Origin: Bacillota bacterium
Lineage (GTDB): Bacteria; Bacillota; Bacilli; Paenibacillales; NBRC-103111
DNA: 64,000 nucleotides
Reading direction: 5' to 3'
Assembly (NCBI GenBank): GCA_023386955.1
Contig: JAEWIS010000035.1
Span: 91,841 to 155,840, forward strand
This document shows positions 44,138 through 53,570 of this stretch, one piece after another. The notes beneath the pieces were generated by a model. The model worked only from the letters and a program-made list of their open reading frames with translations, made no database searches and had not been told where the DNA came from. Positions within the stretch are counted from its first letter, which is position 1; every line of letters begins with the position of its first letter. The position numbers were made by a program, and so were the translations under genes.

Positions 44138-44913
44138 TCAACACCGCTTCTTCTATCCTGCGCCAGCTCTTCGGCCTCGCAGAACAGGAATTGTGTATAG
44201 GCTGTACGCACTTGCGGATAGGCTGCTCTGGACACCGGCACACGCCATCCCGACGCGGTGACAAGCTCTCCCTGCCGCAGCTCCTGCACCCATTGCAGAT
44301 TCACGAGATAAGAGCGGTGCACCTTAATAAAATCAGGTCTTTTCAACAGGGCCTGCTCAAAGTCCGCCAGACTGCCCGTTACCTCCCGCGTGCCTCCGTA
44401 TGTCAGATAAAAATACAATTTTTTTGCGCTGACTTCTATGTATTCGATTTTCCCGTAAGGGAGGCTGAACACGCTGGACTGGGTTTTGATGCACAGGGCA
44501 TCCTCCGGCTTTTTGAAATCATCCAGCGACCTGTCCAGGATCGGAAAGAGCTTTTCCTCTGAAGCCGGTTTTAGCAGATAGAAGTGCGCCTGCACACTGT
44601 AGCTCTCCACCGCGTATTCCGGCGAGGAGGTCAGGAACACGATCTGGATCCGGCTGTTGCGCTCCCGAATTTCCCGGGCCGCCTGGATACCGTTGACGCC
44701 TGGCATCAGCACATCCAGAAGCAGCATATCGTAATTCTCGTTTTCCATGGAGGCCAGTAGCTCTACGGCATTTCGAAAGCTCACATAGGAAATCGCCGCC
44801 TTCCGATTATGCCGGTACGATTCCAGCAGAGCAGCAATCTGCCGCAGGTCCCGGCTATCATCGTCACAAATCGCAATCTTCAGCCGTTCCGCCTCCTCTC
44901 TTTTTATTCTCAT
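44134..44913 (-). CDS. LytTR-family response regulator, cassette 2
   Basis: Receiver LKIAICDDDSRD, LLLDVLMPG with the phospho-acceptor aspartate, and YLLKPAS, followed by a LytTR domain (IEYIEVSAKKLYFYLTYG, FIKVHRSYLVNLQWVQEL, GWRVPVSRAAYPQ). The start is uncertain. ATG 44913 is used here. Yet the best ribosome site, GAGAGGAGG, points to a CTG at 44883 whose product would begin right at the receiver (LKIAICDD), like its paralogue at 26726 (MLRIAICDD). Paired direct repeats 44 bp upstream suggest autoregulation. Confidence 0.85.
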   Translation of the reverse strand: MRIKREEAERLKIAICDDDSRDLRQIAALLESYRHNRKAAISYVSFRNAVELLASMENENYDMLLLDVLMPGVNGIQAAREIRERNSRIQIVFLTSSPEYAVESYSVQAHFYLLKPASEEKLFPILDRSLDDFKKPEDALCIKTQSSVFSLPYGKIEYIEVSAKKLYFYLTYGGTREVTGSLADFEQALLKRPDFIKVHRSYLVNLQWVQELRQGELVTASGWRVPVSRAAYPQVRTAYTQFLFCEAEELAQDRRSGVE

Positions 44914-44956
44914 CCCCATTTTAATATCAATTGGAACCTTCTTCAACCACCCTAAT

Positions 44957-44992
44957 TACCGTTCAGGCCGAAATCCACTACCGTTCAGGCCG
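44957..44992. promoter_or_regulatory. Paired direct repeat, probable LytTR regulator binding site
   Basis: TACCGTTCAGGCCG occurs twice, exactly, at 44957-44970 and 44979-44992, 22 bp start to start (8-bp spacer). LytTR regulators such as AgrA and ComE bind two direct repeats about two helical turns apart with an ACNNTTCAG-like core. The site lies between the divergent regulator/kinase genes and the SLH operon, about 28 bp before a possible extended -10 (TGGTATTTT at 45017-45025), the usual activator position. Confidence 0.75.
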
Positions 44993-45059
44993 GGGACGGT
45001 TTTTTGGCGCTTTTTCTGGTATTTTATCGTTACATGCAAATTGAGAGGAGCGGTGCCGT

Positions 45060-45431
45060 CTGTCCACTATCAGTGCGTTCTTTATAACGTGCATCTACAC
45101 AGTGGGATTTGTGACCATCTGGTTTACAACCGTCTATACGGAGCTGTCAGCAAAGCGAAACAGGCTTGCTGAACTTGATGAGCTGCTGCGTCTGCACGAG
45201 GAGCTGTACACCAAGGCAAGGGATGGTCCCGATATGCAGTCTGCCAATGGAATGGTGGAAATCAGCCGGATGCTCTGGCATGAGGCGTCCCAAAACTATA
45301 ACTGCATTCTGAACAAACCCATGAACCGCATGCCGGCTCTGCTGATGGGCTTTCGGGCTGTAGACGAGGAAAGCAGCCCAGGTAAACATCTCATGGCAAA
45401 TCAAAAAATAAAAGGGGGCACATACAGATGA
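45060..45431 (+). CDS. Small membrane-anchored protein, first gene of the cassette-2 SLH operon
   Basis: The frame has no ATG, GTG or TTG before 45102, but AGAGGAG sits 9 nt before a CTG at 45060. From there the product is 123 residues with an N-terminal membrane segment (STISAFFITCIYTVGFVTIW) and a charged helical domain. A later GTG (45102) would cut the membrane segment. The C-terminal part (ASQNYNCILNKPMNRMPALLMGF) resembles LemA-type sequences (YN..I...P...A...GF). The stop overlaps the giant gene's start as ATGA, so this is a genuine coupled gene. It has no counterpart in cassette 1. Function unknown; a signalling or export helper role is possible. Confidence 0.55.
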   Translation: MSTISAFFITCIYTVGFVTIWFTTVYTELSAKRNRLAELDELLRLHEELYTKARDGPDMQSANGMVEISRMLWHEASQNYNCILNKPMNRMPALLMGFRAVDEESSPGKHLMANQKIKGGTYR

Positions 45432-48400
45432 AGAAACGGCTTTTGAGTCTTTTCCTCTGCCTGTGTATGCTGGCTACCCTCTTTCCCGCAGGGGTTTTGG
45501 CGGGGCAGGGCGACAGCTGGAGCACAGCAGCGCGGACGACAGATGGAATGACAGACGAAAGGACAGCACATTCCTTTACCGATGTAAACGAATCCGACTG
45601 GTTTTACAGCTCGGTGCAGTATGCCTCTCTGCACGGCATTTTCTCAGGTACCTCTGCGGCCACATTCGAACCAAACGGAGCCATGACCCGCGGCATGTTT
45701 GTAACCGTGTTGGGGCGTATGGCAGGGGTAGACACTGCAAGCTACAAGGGGGAATCTGCGTTTTCGGATGTGGCAGCAGATGCCTACTATGCCTCCTATG
45801 TCACATGGGCAGCCAAACACGGGATTACATCGGGTGCTGCTGAAGGCAGCTTTGCACCTCAGGAACTTATCAACCGCCAGCAGATGGCAGCATTCGTCGT
45901 ACGCTACTTTGAGACCTTCGGTGTGGACTACGACACGGGGACCCGCATCACCACGACCCCGGCGGATATCGGCGGCGTTGCGGAGTATGCCAGGGATGCC
46001 GTTATGAAGTTATGGAAAGCCGGCTTGCTGGCCGGCGACGGTGTCCATTTTCATCCTCTGGACAATGCCAGCCGTGCCCAGGCAGCAACGCTGTGTATGC
46101 GGACAGACCGGGCTGTAAAAACGTGGTATAAGGAACCTGGTGTCCCCAAGGAGAAGACACCGGTTGTTACGCCGCCTTCTTCCGGCAGCGAGCCTACCGG
46201 CGGCAGCCCATCGGGAGGCAGTCCCTCCGGCGGCGGCTCGTCCGGAGACGGCTCTTCCGGCGACAACCCCACAGTCTATTACGAAGTAACGCTGAATACG
46301 GGAGAAGAATCTATCAAGAAGCTCTATCCCGCCGGAACCCTGCTTAGCACCATGCCCGTCCCTGCTCAAGAGGGCGGAACGGTGTTCCTGGGTTGGTATT
46401 ATGACAGTGCTTTGAGCAGCATGGTGGCCAGCACGGACAACCTTGCAAGAAATCTGACGCTGTATGCGAAATTTACCGAAACCGTGTCATTTACCGAAAC
46501 CGGCGAGCTGAATTTCGTAACGAAGCAGGATGTTGCTGAAGACTTTTCCATCATCCTGTCTGCGGATCATGTGCCTGTATCCGGTGCTGATTTTACATTC
46601 CGCAACATTACCGACCCCTCTGTGACCGACGGAACGGACGGCGTGGAGCAGGAGACCGTTGCCGTTACCGGCAGCGCAGGCAGCTTTACTGTTACTTCTG
46701 CCAGCATCAGCGGCTTTGCCCCCGGTCATACCTATCAGATCGAGCTGCTGAACGATGCGGTTACCTTTGCAGGTGAGAGCGGAGAAATACGCTATTATAA
46801 CTTCATTATACAGAAGGATGAAGTGCTGAATCTGACGCTCAGCGAGGGCATCAAGTATATTGCCGCCTCCGCTTTGTCTGAAACCGACCGCAACAATGTG
46901 CTGGAATATGCCGGTCTGTATCAGGCTGTCACCGATGCCCAGGGAGTCACCACGTACACCGCCAACAGTGGCGCTGGCAGCTTTACTTACTCTGGCGGCG
47001 GGATTCTGGCGGGCGATACCATCGCCGTTTATACCGGCAAGAAGCCTGATCAACGGGCGGTAGTGGACAGCGGCGCTGTGGCCTATCTGGAGATCACACG
47101 CATCGACGGCAAAACGTATTATTATGAATCCGCCAAGTCGGAGGATGTGCTGTTTACCCCCGATTTGCTGCCTATCGATCTGGATGCAGGCGATGGGGTG
47201 ACAGTGGGCAACACGGTTGCCTCCAGCGGCACAGGCAGCATCACGATTGAAACGGGGAAGCTGAATTTCTCTGCTGCCCCATACGCTGATATGGGTCTTG
47301 GCACGGATACTGTAGTGGAGCCGGGGGATTTTCTGAGCTTTTTCGACAACGGTGATTTTGGGGATGAGACTGCCAGCAAGCAGGGGTATGGCCTCATTAC
47401 CAATGTTACGGTGAAGGGCGACAGCACGATTATTGCATACACCGTTGTAGACGAAGCAGATGTGCTGTCCGCCATGGAGCTGTACAGCGAAAGTGAGCTC
47501 ACCGATGAAGAGATCGAGGCCGCCTATGACGAGCAGCTCATCCGTGAAACGGTGGAGTCCCAGCTTTTGTCCGGCGGCTTTATCCAGGAGGCCGGCAAGG
47601 CTCTGGCGGGTCTGGCTATCCAGACTGATGAGATCAAGGAGATCTTCGGCAGTGAGGACAACCTCGCCCTGTCCGACTATACCATTGCCTATAGTGACGG
47701 CACTCCCGTCCATGCAGACGATCTGGTTCTCATGGGCAACATTGTGAATAAAGAGGGAGGCGTCAAGACCAGCGTGTCCGTCACTCCCCGGCTGTCCCAT
47801 TTTGAAGGCAAAAAGGGCGTTCGGGTGGAAGTGGCCGTAACCTACAATTTTGATATTAAGAAATCGGGCTCGGATAAAAAGGTAGAGGTTGAGCTGACGG
47901 CCTTCTTCGAGCAGGAGGTGCTGTTTGGCTTCAGCGTCAGCGGCGGCGCTGTGTGGAAGAAGAAATGGATCTTCCCCTATATCGCAGATTACCGCATGAC
48001 CGGCAACATCGACCTGGGCACCTATACCGGTGTGGGCATTACCGCAACCGCCAAGCTGGATGAGGAGGATGAGCCCTGGGGGATGCCTTGGCCGAAAAAT
48101 GCCAAAGAGGCAGCGGCCACGAAAAAGATCTTCAGTCTCAGCGAGTCCATCAAAAAGATGGTGGAGGATGTAGAGACTGTATTCCCTGAGTCCGAAGCAT
48201 CCTCCTCCGGCGGTCTGGCCGGGAAGTACGCGGCATTTATGGAGGACGCCAACGATGCGTGGGTGGATCTGTTTGTGGTTAACTTGATCGACCTGCGTGG
48301 CGGGGTAGATCCCCTTCACATTCTGGCCTACGGCATCCAGGTGGATTTTGTGGTGTCCGCCAATCTGAATGTGGCCGTCGGCATGACCTTCCAGTATGAA

Positions 48401-51400
48401 AACTCCAAGCGTCATTCCTTCGTCCTGACGCTGAAGAGCAAGCAGGCCAACAGCGAAACCATCGATTTAAGCACAAACGGTTATCAGTTTGACTTCTATG
48501 TCATGGGCAGCATGGGTATCCGTGCCGGTGTCCGAGCCAAAGCGTTGGTGGGTCTATTCTCCACAAAGCTGGATGGAATCGGGCTGCAAATTGAAGCCGG
48601 GGCGTATGCCCGCTTATGGGGGTACTTCTATTATTCGTTGACGAACTACAAAATAAATGGGGTCTGGGTAAAGAACAGCAGCTCGTCTGGAGCCATGCTG
48701 GTGGAGATTGGCACGTATCTGGATGTTAATTTTGTGGCGGAGGTCTTGAACGGCAAATACTCTTACGCCCCAAGCATTTACGCCAAAGAATGGCCCCTCT
48801 GGTCAGCGGGGCAGCGGGAGAACGTCTATGACTTTGCCTATGGGGATGCTCCCGCCTACACCATCCAGAATGTAACCACGTATACGCTGCCCACTACGTT
48901 ATTCCAGATGAAGTGGATGGATCTGAAAACTGGCGACATCGGTGAGGAGAACAAACCCAACACCAAAAACTTCGATGCCAATACCGTCCACCATACCGAC
49001 GATGAAAAGTATTTCGCCGTGGAGCTGTCCAACCCGGCCTTTACGTATAACCCGGTTAACAACAAGATCACCGTTAGCCGGGCCTCTGGGGATAGCACAC
49101 TCACCACCGAAATGAAGGTGATTTGGAAGGGGGCTCCTCTGGCCTCCTCCACCGAAACCCTCAGCCGGACAATTACGCTGAAATGGAGCGATTTGGCCAA
49201 TGGGAAAACCATCGTCTTTGATTCCAAAGGCGGCAGCCCGGTGGACATGATCTGCAAGCTGGCCGGGGCGAATATCTCTCTTCTAAAGCCAGCCAATCCC
49301 ACCAAAGCGGGTTATACCTTTGCCGGCTGGTACACCAATGAGGCCTATACCGGGACTGCTTATACCATTCCTGACACGATGCCCGGCGGGAATGTGACCC
49401 TGTATGCGAAGTGGACCCCCAATATGGCATCGTATACCGTGGAGCACTATCAGGAGGGACTGGATGGCATGTATGTGCTGGAGGAGCGCCAGACCCTAAA
49501 CGGTGTTACTAACCAGGCTACTGACGCCCAGGCAAAGAGTTATGCAGGCTTTACGCCCAAGGCCATCCAGCAAAAGACCATTCTAGCCGATGGCAATACG
49601 GTGGTTCAGGTCTATTATGAACGCAATCGTTATAGCGTGACCTTCAACTATGGTGCGGAAGCGGGCAACAGAAGCGTGGCTGTCCAATACCCCGTGGGTG
49701 CAAAAATCCAGTGGAGCAGCCCTGCCGCTCCCGGTTACTCTTTCCTGCACTGGAACAGCGCCATCCCCGCGGTTATGCCGGCCAATGACTTGACCTTTAC
49801 CGCTGTTTGGGAAACACGGCAGGACACCAAGTATACTGTTGAGCACTACCAGGAAGGGTTGACTGGGGGTGCCTACATCCTTGCCGAAACGGAAGTCAAA
49901 ACAGGAAGCAGTAATGCCAATGTGAGCCCGGAGACCAAAAGCTATACAGGGTTTACCGCGCCTTCCGCACAGCCGGTAACCATCAAGGGTGACGGCTCCA
50001 CCGTGGTGAAGTACTACTATACCCGCAACATGTATACATTGACCTACGCACTGGGGAATGGTGAAGAGGATGCCGTATTCACTATTAAATTCGGTGATTC
50101 GATTGTGCAGCAGCCCGATCCTGCGAGAGCAGGCGTCACCTTTGCCGGTTGGCTGGAAAACGGTGTGGAAGCACCGGTCCCTGCCACTATGCCTGCAAGA
50201 GATGTCACTCTGACCACACAATGGAATGTGGTGCAGTACACCATCACCTTCGACAGCAATGGCGGCAGTGAAGTGGCGGCCATTACTCAAGAATACGGCA
50301 CAGCTGTTACTGAGCCGGCTGCACCTACGCGAACAGGCTATACCTTTGCCGGTTGGACTCTGAATGGCAACGCCTATACTTTCAGTACCATGCCTGCGGA
50401 AAATATCATCCTGACTGCTGCCTGGACAGCAGACAGTAGCATTGCTTATACGGTAGAACACTTCAAGGAGGAGCTGGACGGAAGCTATCCTGCTGCGCCC
50501 GGCGAGACGGAGAATTTGAACGGCACCATGGGGGCTACGGTTTATGCCGCCGCTAAGAGTTATACCGGATTTACCTATGAGCCCAATGTCGGCGGCACGG
50601 TTTCCTCCGGCACAGTTACGGCAGACGGCAGCTTGGTATTAAAGGTGTACTACACCCGTAACAGTTACAACGTAACATGGGATGGCAACGGCGGCACAGT
50701 GGATAACACTGGGGCAACCTATGGCAGTGTGAAGTATGGTGCACCCATTACCAAGCCAACCCATAACCCTACCAAAGCAGGGTATACCTTTCATCAGTGG
50801 TCCGGCTATACGGCAAATATGACCATGCCTGCGGCTAATACGACATTTACCGTCGATTGGACAGCCAATGAATATACCGTCACCTTTGACAGTAATGGCG
50901 GCAGTGAAGTGGTATCTATTACCAAGGCATATGGTACAGCAGTGACTGCCCCTGCAGCACCAACCAAGGAAAACTACACCTTTGCCGGGTGGCAGCTGAA
51001 TGGTACGAATTATGTTTTCACCACCATGCCTGCGGAGAATATTACATTGGTGGCCGTGTGGTCTGTGATACCTGCCTATACGGTAAACTTCGATGCTAAC
51101 GGAGGTACGGTTGGCACAGCCTCCACGTCTGTTTTTGCAGGCAGCATGTATGGTGATCTTCCTGCTCCGACCTATGCCGGGCACTATTTCCTTGGTTGGT
51201 TTACGGCCACAAGCGGCGGAACGAAAGTTACCAGCACGACCCATGTAGAGCTTTCTGCCGATCATACTCTGTATGCCCGTTGGGCTGCTGCAGGTTATAC
51301 GGGCGAGGTCCACGAGAAAGTGGTGCTCTATGTTGCCGGAATAAAAGTGACCACGGAGAATATGAACGACATCCTTGGTGATGGTTCCGCCAGTGTGCAG

Positions 51401-52042
51401 TTTGATCCCAGCTCAACAACTACTTATGAAGGCGGATATATTAATAATGCAGGCACGTTGTATCTTAACAACGCAACCATCGCCGGGACGTACAGCACTT
51501 CCTATCTAAGTGCAGCCATATACAGCGAGGGAAGCCTGGGCATCGTAAACACGGGCACAAGCACAGTAACAAACACCACGTACAACGCTGCCGTGTCCAA
51601 TGTATTCGGTATCTATACAAACAGCGCCCTGGTCATAGAAGGAACGGGTACTCTGAGCGTAGCCAGTGGCACTGGGGGAACCTACATGAACAGCGGTATC
51701 CGAGTTGGAGCGGGCGGGAATTACTTCACCATTAACGGGCCTAACGTGCGAGCCTTTGGCGGTGTTGCAGGAAGTGGCGGCAAGAGCTATGGTGTGTGTG
51801 TCGGTATCTTAGATTATGTGTACACTGTCATACTGAAGAAAGGCACCTTGGAAACTCGCGGTTACGATTACGCGGCATTTTGTGGTCCTCGGGACAGTAC
51901 GGTTAAGTATTTTGTTACCAATGGAAGCACAAAAATTGCCAACATCACTGTCAGCACCAGCTACGATGGAACATCATCTGCTTCTGTACCACAGAATGAA
52001 ACCTACCAAGACTATAAATTTATCACGGTCACAAATCCGTAA
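45428..52042 (+). CDS. Giant SLH-domain surface protein with Listeria-Bacteroides-type repeats, 2204 aa
   Basis: ATG in the overlap ATGA with the small membrane gene; AAAAGGGGG upstream. Signal peptide 1-25 (KKRLLSLFLCLCMLATLFPAG). Three SLH domains at ~48-235, a Gly/Ser linker (~245-280), one Listeria-Bacteroides-type unit, then an unfamiliar core at ~355-1250 clearly related to that of the 3428-residue paralogue (both have FEQEV, VWK with IFPYIA, FYVMG-MG-RAG, GLFSTKL, LWGYFYY). About seven further GYTFAGW-type repeats with three MucBP-like units (YTVEHYQEG) follow at ~1258-1954, then a C-terminal ~245-residue beta-helix-like domain rich in Thr, Gly and Asn (AGTLYLNNATIAG). Wall-attached through SLH; ligand unknown. 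Confidence 0.88.
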   Translation: MKKRLLSLFLCLCMLATLFPAGVLAGQGDSWSTAARTTDGMTDERTAHSFTDVNESDWFYSSVQYASLHGIFSGTSAATFEPNGAMTRGMFVTVLGRMAGVDTASYKGESAFSDVAADAYYASYVTWAAKHGITSGAAEGSFAPQELINRQQMAAFVVRYFETFGVDYDTGTRITTTPADIGGVAEYARDAVMKLWKAGLLAGDGVHFHPLDNASRAQAATLCMRTDRAVKTWYKEPGVPKEKTPVVTPPSSGSEPTGGSPSGGSPSGGGSSGDGSSGDNPTVYYEVTLNTGEESIKKLYPAGTLLSTMPVPAQEGGTVFLGWYYDSALSSMVASTDNLARNLTLYAKFTETVSFTETGELNFVTKQDVAEDFSIILSADHVPVSGADFTFRNITDPSVTDGTDGVEQETVAVTGSAGSFTVTSASISGFAPGHTYQIELLNDAVTFAGESGEIRYYNFIIQKDEVLNLTLSEGIKYIAASALSETDRNNVLEYAGLYQAVTDAQGVTTYTANSGAGSFTYSGGGILAGDTIAVYTGKKPDQRAVVDSGAVAYLEITRIDGKTYYYESAKSEDVLFTPDLLPIDLDAGDGVTVGNTVASSGTGSITIETGKLNFSAAPYADMGLGTDTVVEPGDFLSFFDNGDFGDETASKQGYGLITNVTVKGDSTIIAYTVVDEADVLSAMELYSESELTDEEIEAAYDEQLIRETVESQLLSGGFIQEAGKALAGLAIQTDEIKEIFGSEDNLALSDYTIAYSDGTPVHADDLVLMGNIVNKEGGVKTSVSVTPRLSHFEGKKGVRVEVAVTYNFDIKKSGSDKKVEVELTAFFEQEVLFGFSVSGGAVWKKKWIFPYIADYRMTGNIDLGTYTGVGITATAKLDEEDEPWGMPWPKNAKEAAATKKIFSLSESIKKMVEDVETVFPESEASSSGGLAGKYAAFMEDANDAWVDLFVVNLIDLRGGVDPLHILAYGIQVDFVVSANLNVAVGMTFQYENSKRHSFVLTLKSKQANSETIDLSTNGYQFDFYVMGSMGIRAGVRAKALVGLFSTKLDGIGLQIEAGAYARLWGYFYYSLTNYKINGVWVKNSSSSGAMLVEIGTYLDVNFVAEVLNGKYSYAPSIYAKEWPLWSAGQRENVYDFAYGDAPAYTIQNVTTYTLPTTLFQMKWMDLKTGDIGEENKPNTKNFDANTVHHTDDEKYFAVELSNPAFTYNPVNNKITVSRASGDSTLTTEMKVIWKGAPLASSTETLSRTITLKWSDLANGKTIVFDSKGGSPVDMICKLAGANISLLKPANPTKAGYTFAGWYTNEAYTGTAYTIPDTMPGGNVTLYAKWTPNMASYTVEHYQEGLDGMYVLEERQTLNGVTNQATDAQAKSYAGFTPKAIQQKTILADGNTVVQVYYERNRYSVTFNYGAEAGNRSVAVQYPVGAKIQWSSPAAPGYSFLHWNSAIPAVMPANDLTFTAVWETRQDTKYTVEHYQEGLTGGAYILAETEVKTGSSNANVSPETKSYTGFTAPSAQPVTIKGDGSTVVKYYYTRNMYTLTYALGNGEEDAVFTIKFGDSIVQQPDPARAGVTFAGWLENGVEAPVPATMPARDVTLTTQWNVVQYTITFDSNGGSEVAAITQEYGTAVTEPAAPTRTGYTFAGWTLNGNAYTFSTMPAENIILTAAWTADSSIAYTVEHFKEELDGSYPAAPGETENLNGTMGATVYAAAKSYTGFTYEPNVGGTVSSGTVTADGSLVLKVYYTRNSYNVTWDGNGGTVDNTGATYGSVKYGAPITKPTHNPTKAGYTFHQWSGYTANMTMPAANTTFTVDWTANEYTVTFDSNGGSEVVSITKAYGTAVTAPAAPTKENYTFAGWQLNGTNYVFTTMPAENITLVAVWSVIPAYTVNFDANGGTVGTASTSVFAGSMYGDLPAPTYAGHYFLGWFTATSGGTKVTSTTHVELSADHTLYARWAAAGYTGEVHEKVVLYVAGIKVTTENMNDILGDGSASVQFDPSSTTTYEGGYINNAGTLYLNNATIAGTYSTSYLSAAIYSEGSLGIVNTGTSTVTNTTYNAAVSNVFGIYTNSALVIEGTGTLSVASGTGGTYMNSGIRVGAGGNYFTINGPNVRAFGGVAGSGGKSYGVCVGILDYVYTVILKKGTLETRGYDYAAFCGPRDSTVKYFVTNGSTKIANITVSTSYDGTSSASVPQNETYQDYKFITVTNP

Positions 52043-52049
52043 AAGGTAA

Positions 52050-52079
52050 AAAGAGGCGGAGGGAACTCCGCCTCTTTAC
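52050..52079 (+). terminator. Intra-operon hairpin between giant gene and protease
   Basis: A perfect 12-bp stem AAAGAGGCGGAG with CTCCGCCTCTTT and loop GGAA, with almost no T run after it. It may be a partial terminator or mRNA-stability element that lowers protease expression relative to the giant protein. Confidence 0.6.
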
Positions 52080-52097
52080 CACGAAAAGGGTGAGAAC

Positions 52098-52889
52098 ATG
52101 AAGAGGTATATTTTATTCGCCGCAGTGCTGATTGCTTTGCTATGGACCGGATCCGTTATGGCTGCCGAGGCTGAACCAGTACGTGTTGCAGTCATTGATA
52201 CCGGCATTTCCGAAAAGACTATCCTGAAGACAAATCTGTCCCCAGGGCAAAACTACATTCTGCCTAATCAAACCACTGCCGACACAATCGGCCACGGTAC
52301 GGCCATCGCTTCGATCATTGTAGGCAGCAAGGCAGCCGGGATAGAGGGGCTTTACCCGGAGGCGATCCTGGTTCCGTTGGTCTACTACGGAAAAAACGAA
52401 GAGGGCGGCACCATCAAGGGTGACTCTGCCATGCTGGCAAGGATCATTCGCGACGCGGTGGAGGTCTATGACTGTAACATCGTGAATATCAGCTCCGGCG
52501 TTCTGACCGATACGCCTGCTTTGCGGGATGCGGTGGAATGGGCGGAGAAACAGGGGGTATTGGTTATTTCCAGCGCGGGAAATGACGGGGATGATACCGT
52601 TTATTATCCCTGTGCATACAGCAGCGTTCTATGTGTGGGCGCGGCGAATGAATCGAACAGCGCTCCGGCAGGCTTCTCCAACCGCCATGAGGCAGTGGAT
52701 CTGCTGGCTCCCGGAGAGAGACTGCCCACAGCCACCATAAAAGGCAACCGACTGCCGGCTTCCGGCACCAGCTATTCCGCGGCTTATATTTCAGGTGTTG
52801 CGGCTAAACTCCTGACCGAATATCCCGACCTGACCGCAGCGCAGGTCCGGCAGCTCCTTTATGCCGCTGCCGCAGATTTTGGCACTTGA
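52098..52889 (+). CDS. Secreted subtilase (S8) without visible propeptide, cassette 2
   Basis: A 263-residue serine protease with signal peptide MKRYILFAAVLIALLWTGSV (cleavage near AMA/AEA at ~25). The catalytic domain begins immediately: VRVAVIDTGIS (Asp), TIGHGTAIAS (His), SGTSYSAAYISGVA (Ser), oxyanion ISSAGNDGDD. Like its paralogue at 39185 it has no I9-type propeptide. The catalytic core is small (about 235 residues against ~275 for subtilisin). It lies 55 bp after the giant SLH gene, and the shared order suggests that the protease acts on, or together with, that protein at the cell surface. Confidence 0.88.
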   Translation: MKRYILFAAVLIALLWTGSVMAAEAEPVRVAVIDTGISEKTILKTNLSPGQNYILPNQTTADTIGHGTAIASIIVGSKAAGIEGLYPEAILVPLVYYGKNEEGGTIKGDSAMLARIIRDAVEVYDCNIVNISSGVLTDTPALRDAVEWAEKQGVLVISSAGNDGDDTVYYPCAYSSVLCVGAANESNSAPAGFSNRHEAVDLLAPGERLPTATIKGNRLPASGTSYSAAYISGVAAKLLTEYPDLTAAQVRQLLYAAAADFGT

Positions 52890-52915
52890 TAATAGAAAGC
52901 AATACATACCCCGTT

Positions 52916-53485
52916 TCATAACGTGCTGCGCCGCAGCTCATAGAAATATTGCACGGCCGGATGTTTGGCCTTTGTCTTTGCGGAGAGGTTCACGATCCGT
53001 TTTTTGCCTACCCGTCTGTCAATCAGGGCCAGAATGTTCAACAGGATATCCGGGCTTTCCAGACTGTCTTCTATCGATGTTGATAAAAAGGTGGTGGCGG
53101 CAGCAGTAAAGTTAGATTTACTTAGCGCTGCCTGTGCCAGCATAAGCTGTTTGGCGTGGACGGCGCTTTTTCTGCTCCTGGCTATGACAGGAAGACGCGC
53201 CTCCGGAACAGCCCCTTTGGTCTCGATTCGGATGGCCTCAATCTCCTCCGGTTCTACAGGAATGTAGATATCCGGATCGTTCCGGACCTCCTGCTCCGTC
53301 TCATACCAGCGGATGGGGCTGGTCCGGTCATTCATATTCAGGATATCCTTCTTATCTACGGCAAGGTAACAAATCCCCGGCCGGTCAAGCAAGTAGCGGT
53401 AGCCGGTTGCCCGGTAGCCGACCCTCCCCGCTAAGGCAGGACTGAGGAACCCCTCCAGCTGCTGCTTCAGTTTACTCCAGCTCAT
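52916..53485 (-). CDS. SF0329-family protein
   Basis: A 189-residue soluble protein; ATG 53485 was chosen because it is 6 nt after GAAGAGGG, with another ATG at 53488 adjacent. The sequence MSWSKLKQQLEGFLSPALAGRV, GICYLAVDKKDILNM, RSRKSAVHAKQLMLAQAALSK and NILALIDRRVGKKRI matches what I remember of the SF0329 family in Bacillaceae, which has no known activity. The C-terminal half is helical. Single gene, converging on the cassette-2 protease gene. Confidence 0.65.
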   Translation of the reverse strand: MSWSKLKQQLEGFLSPALAGRVGYRATGYRYLLDRPGICYLAVDKKDILNMNDRTSPIRWYETEQEVRNDPDIYIPVEPEEIEAIRIETKGAVPEARLPVIARSRKSAVHAKQLMLAQAALSKSNFTAAATTFLSTSIEDSLESPDILLNILALIDRRVGKKRIVNLSAKTKAKHPAVQYFYELRRSTL

Positions 53486-53570
53486 CATAAACCCTCTTCC
53501 CGATATTTTCAGCATAGCCGTATTGTACCGTTTATGAAATGAAAATAAAACACCGTGGGTAGTTGTACGG

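Noticed and set aside
44957..44992. Direct repeats as a possible mini CRISPR array
   Set aside because: Only two copies, 14 bp long with an 8-bp spacer, and no cas genes. Spacing and position fit a regulator binding site instead.
46487..48415. Minus-strand 642-codon frame opposite the second giant gene
   Set aside because: It is the mirror of the giant protein's core, same cause as above. The plus-strand frame has signal peptide, SLH domains and coupling to its neighbour.
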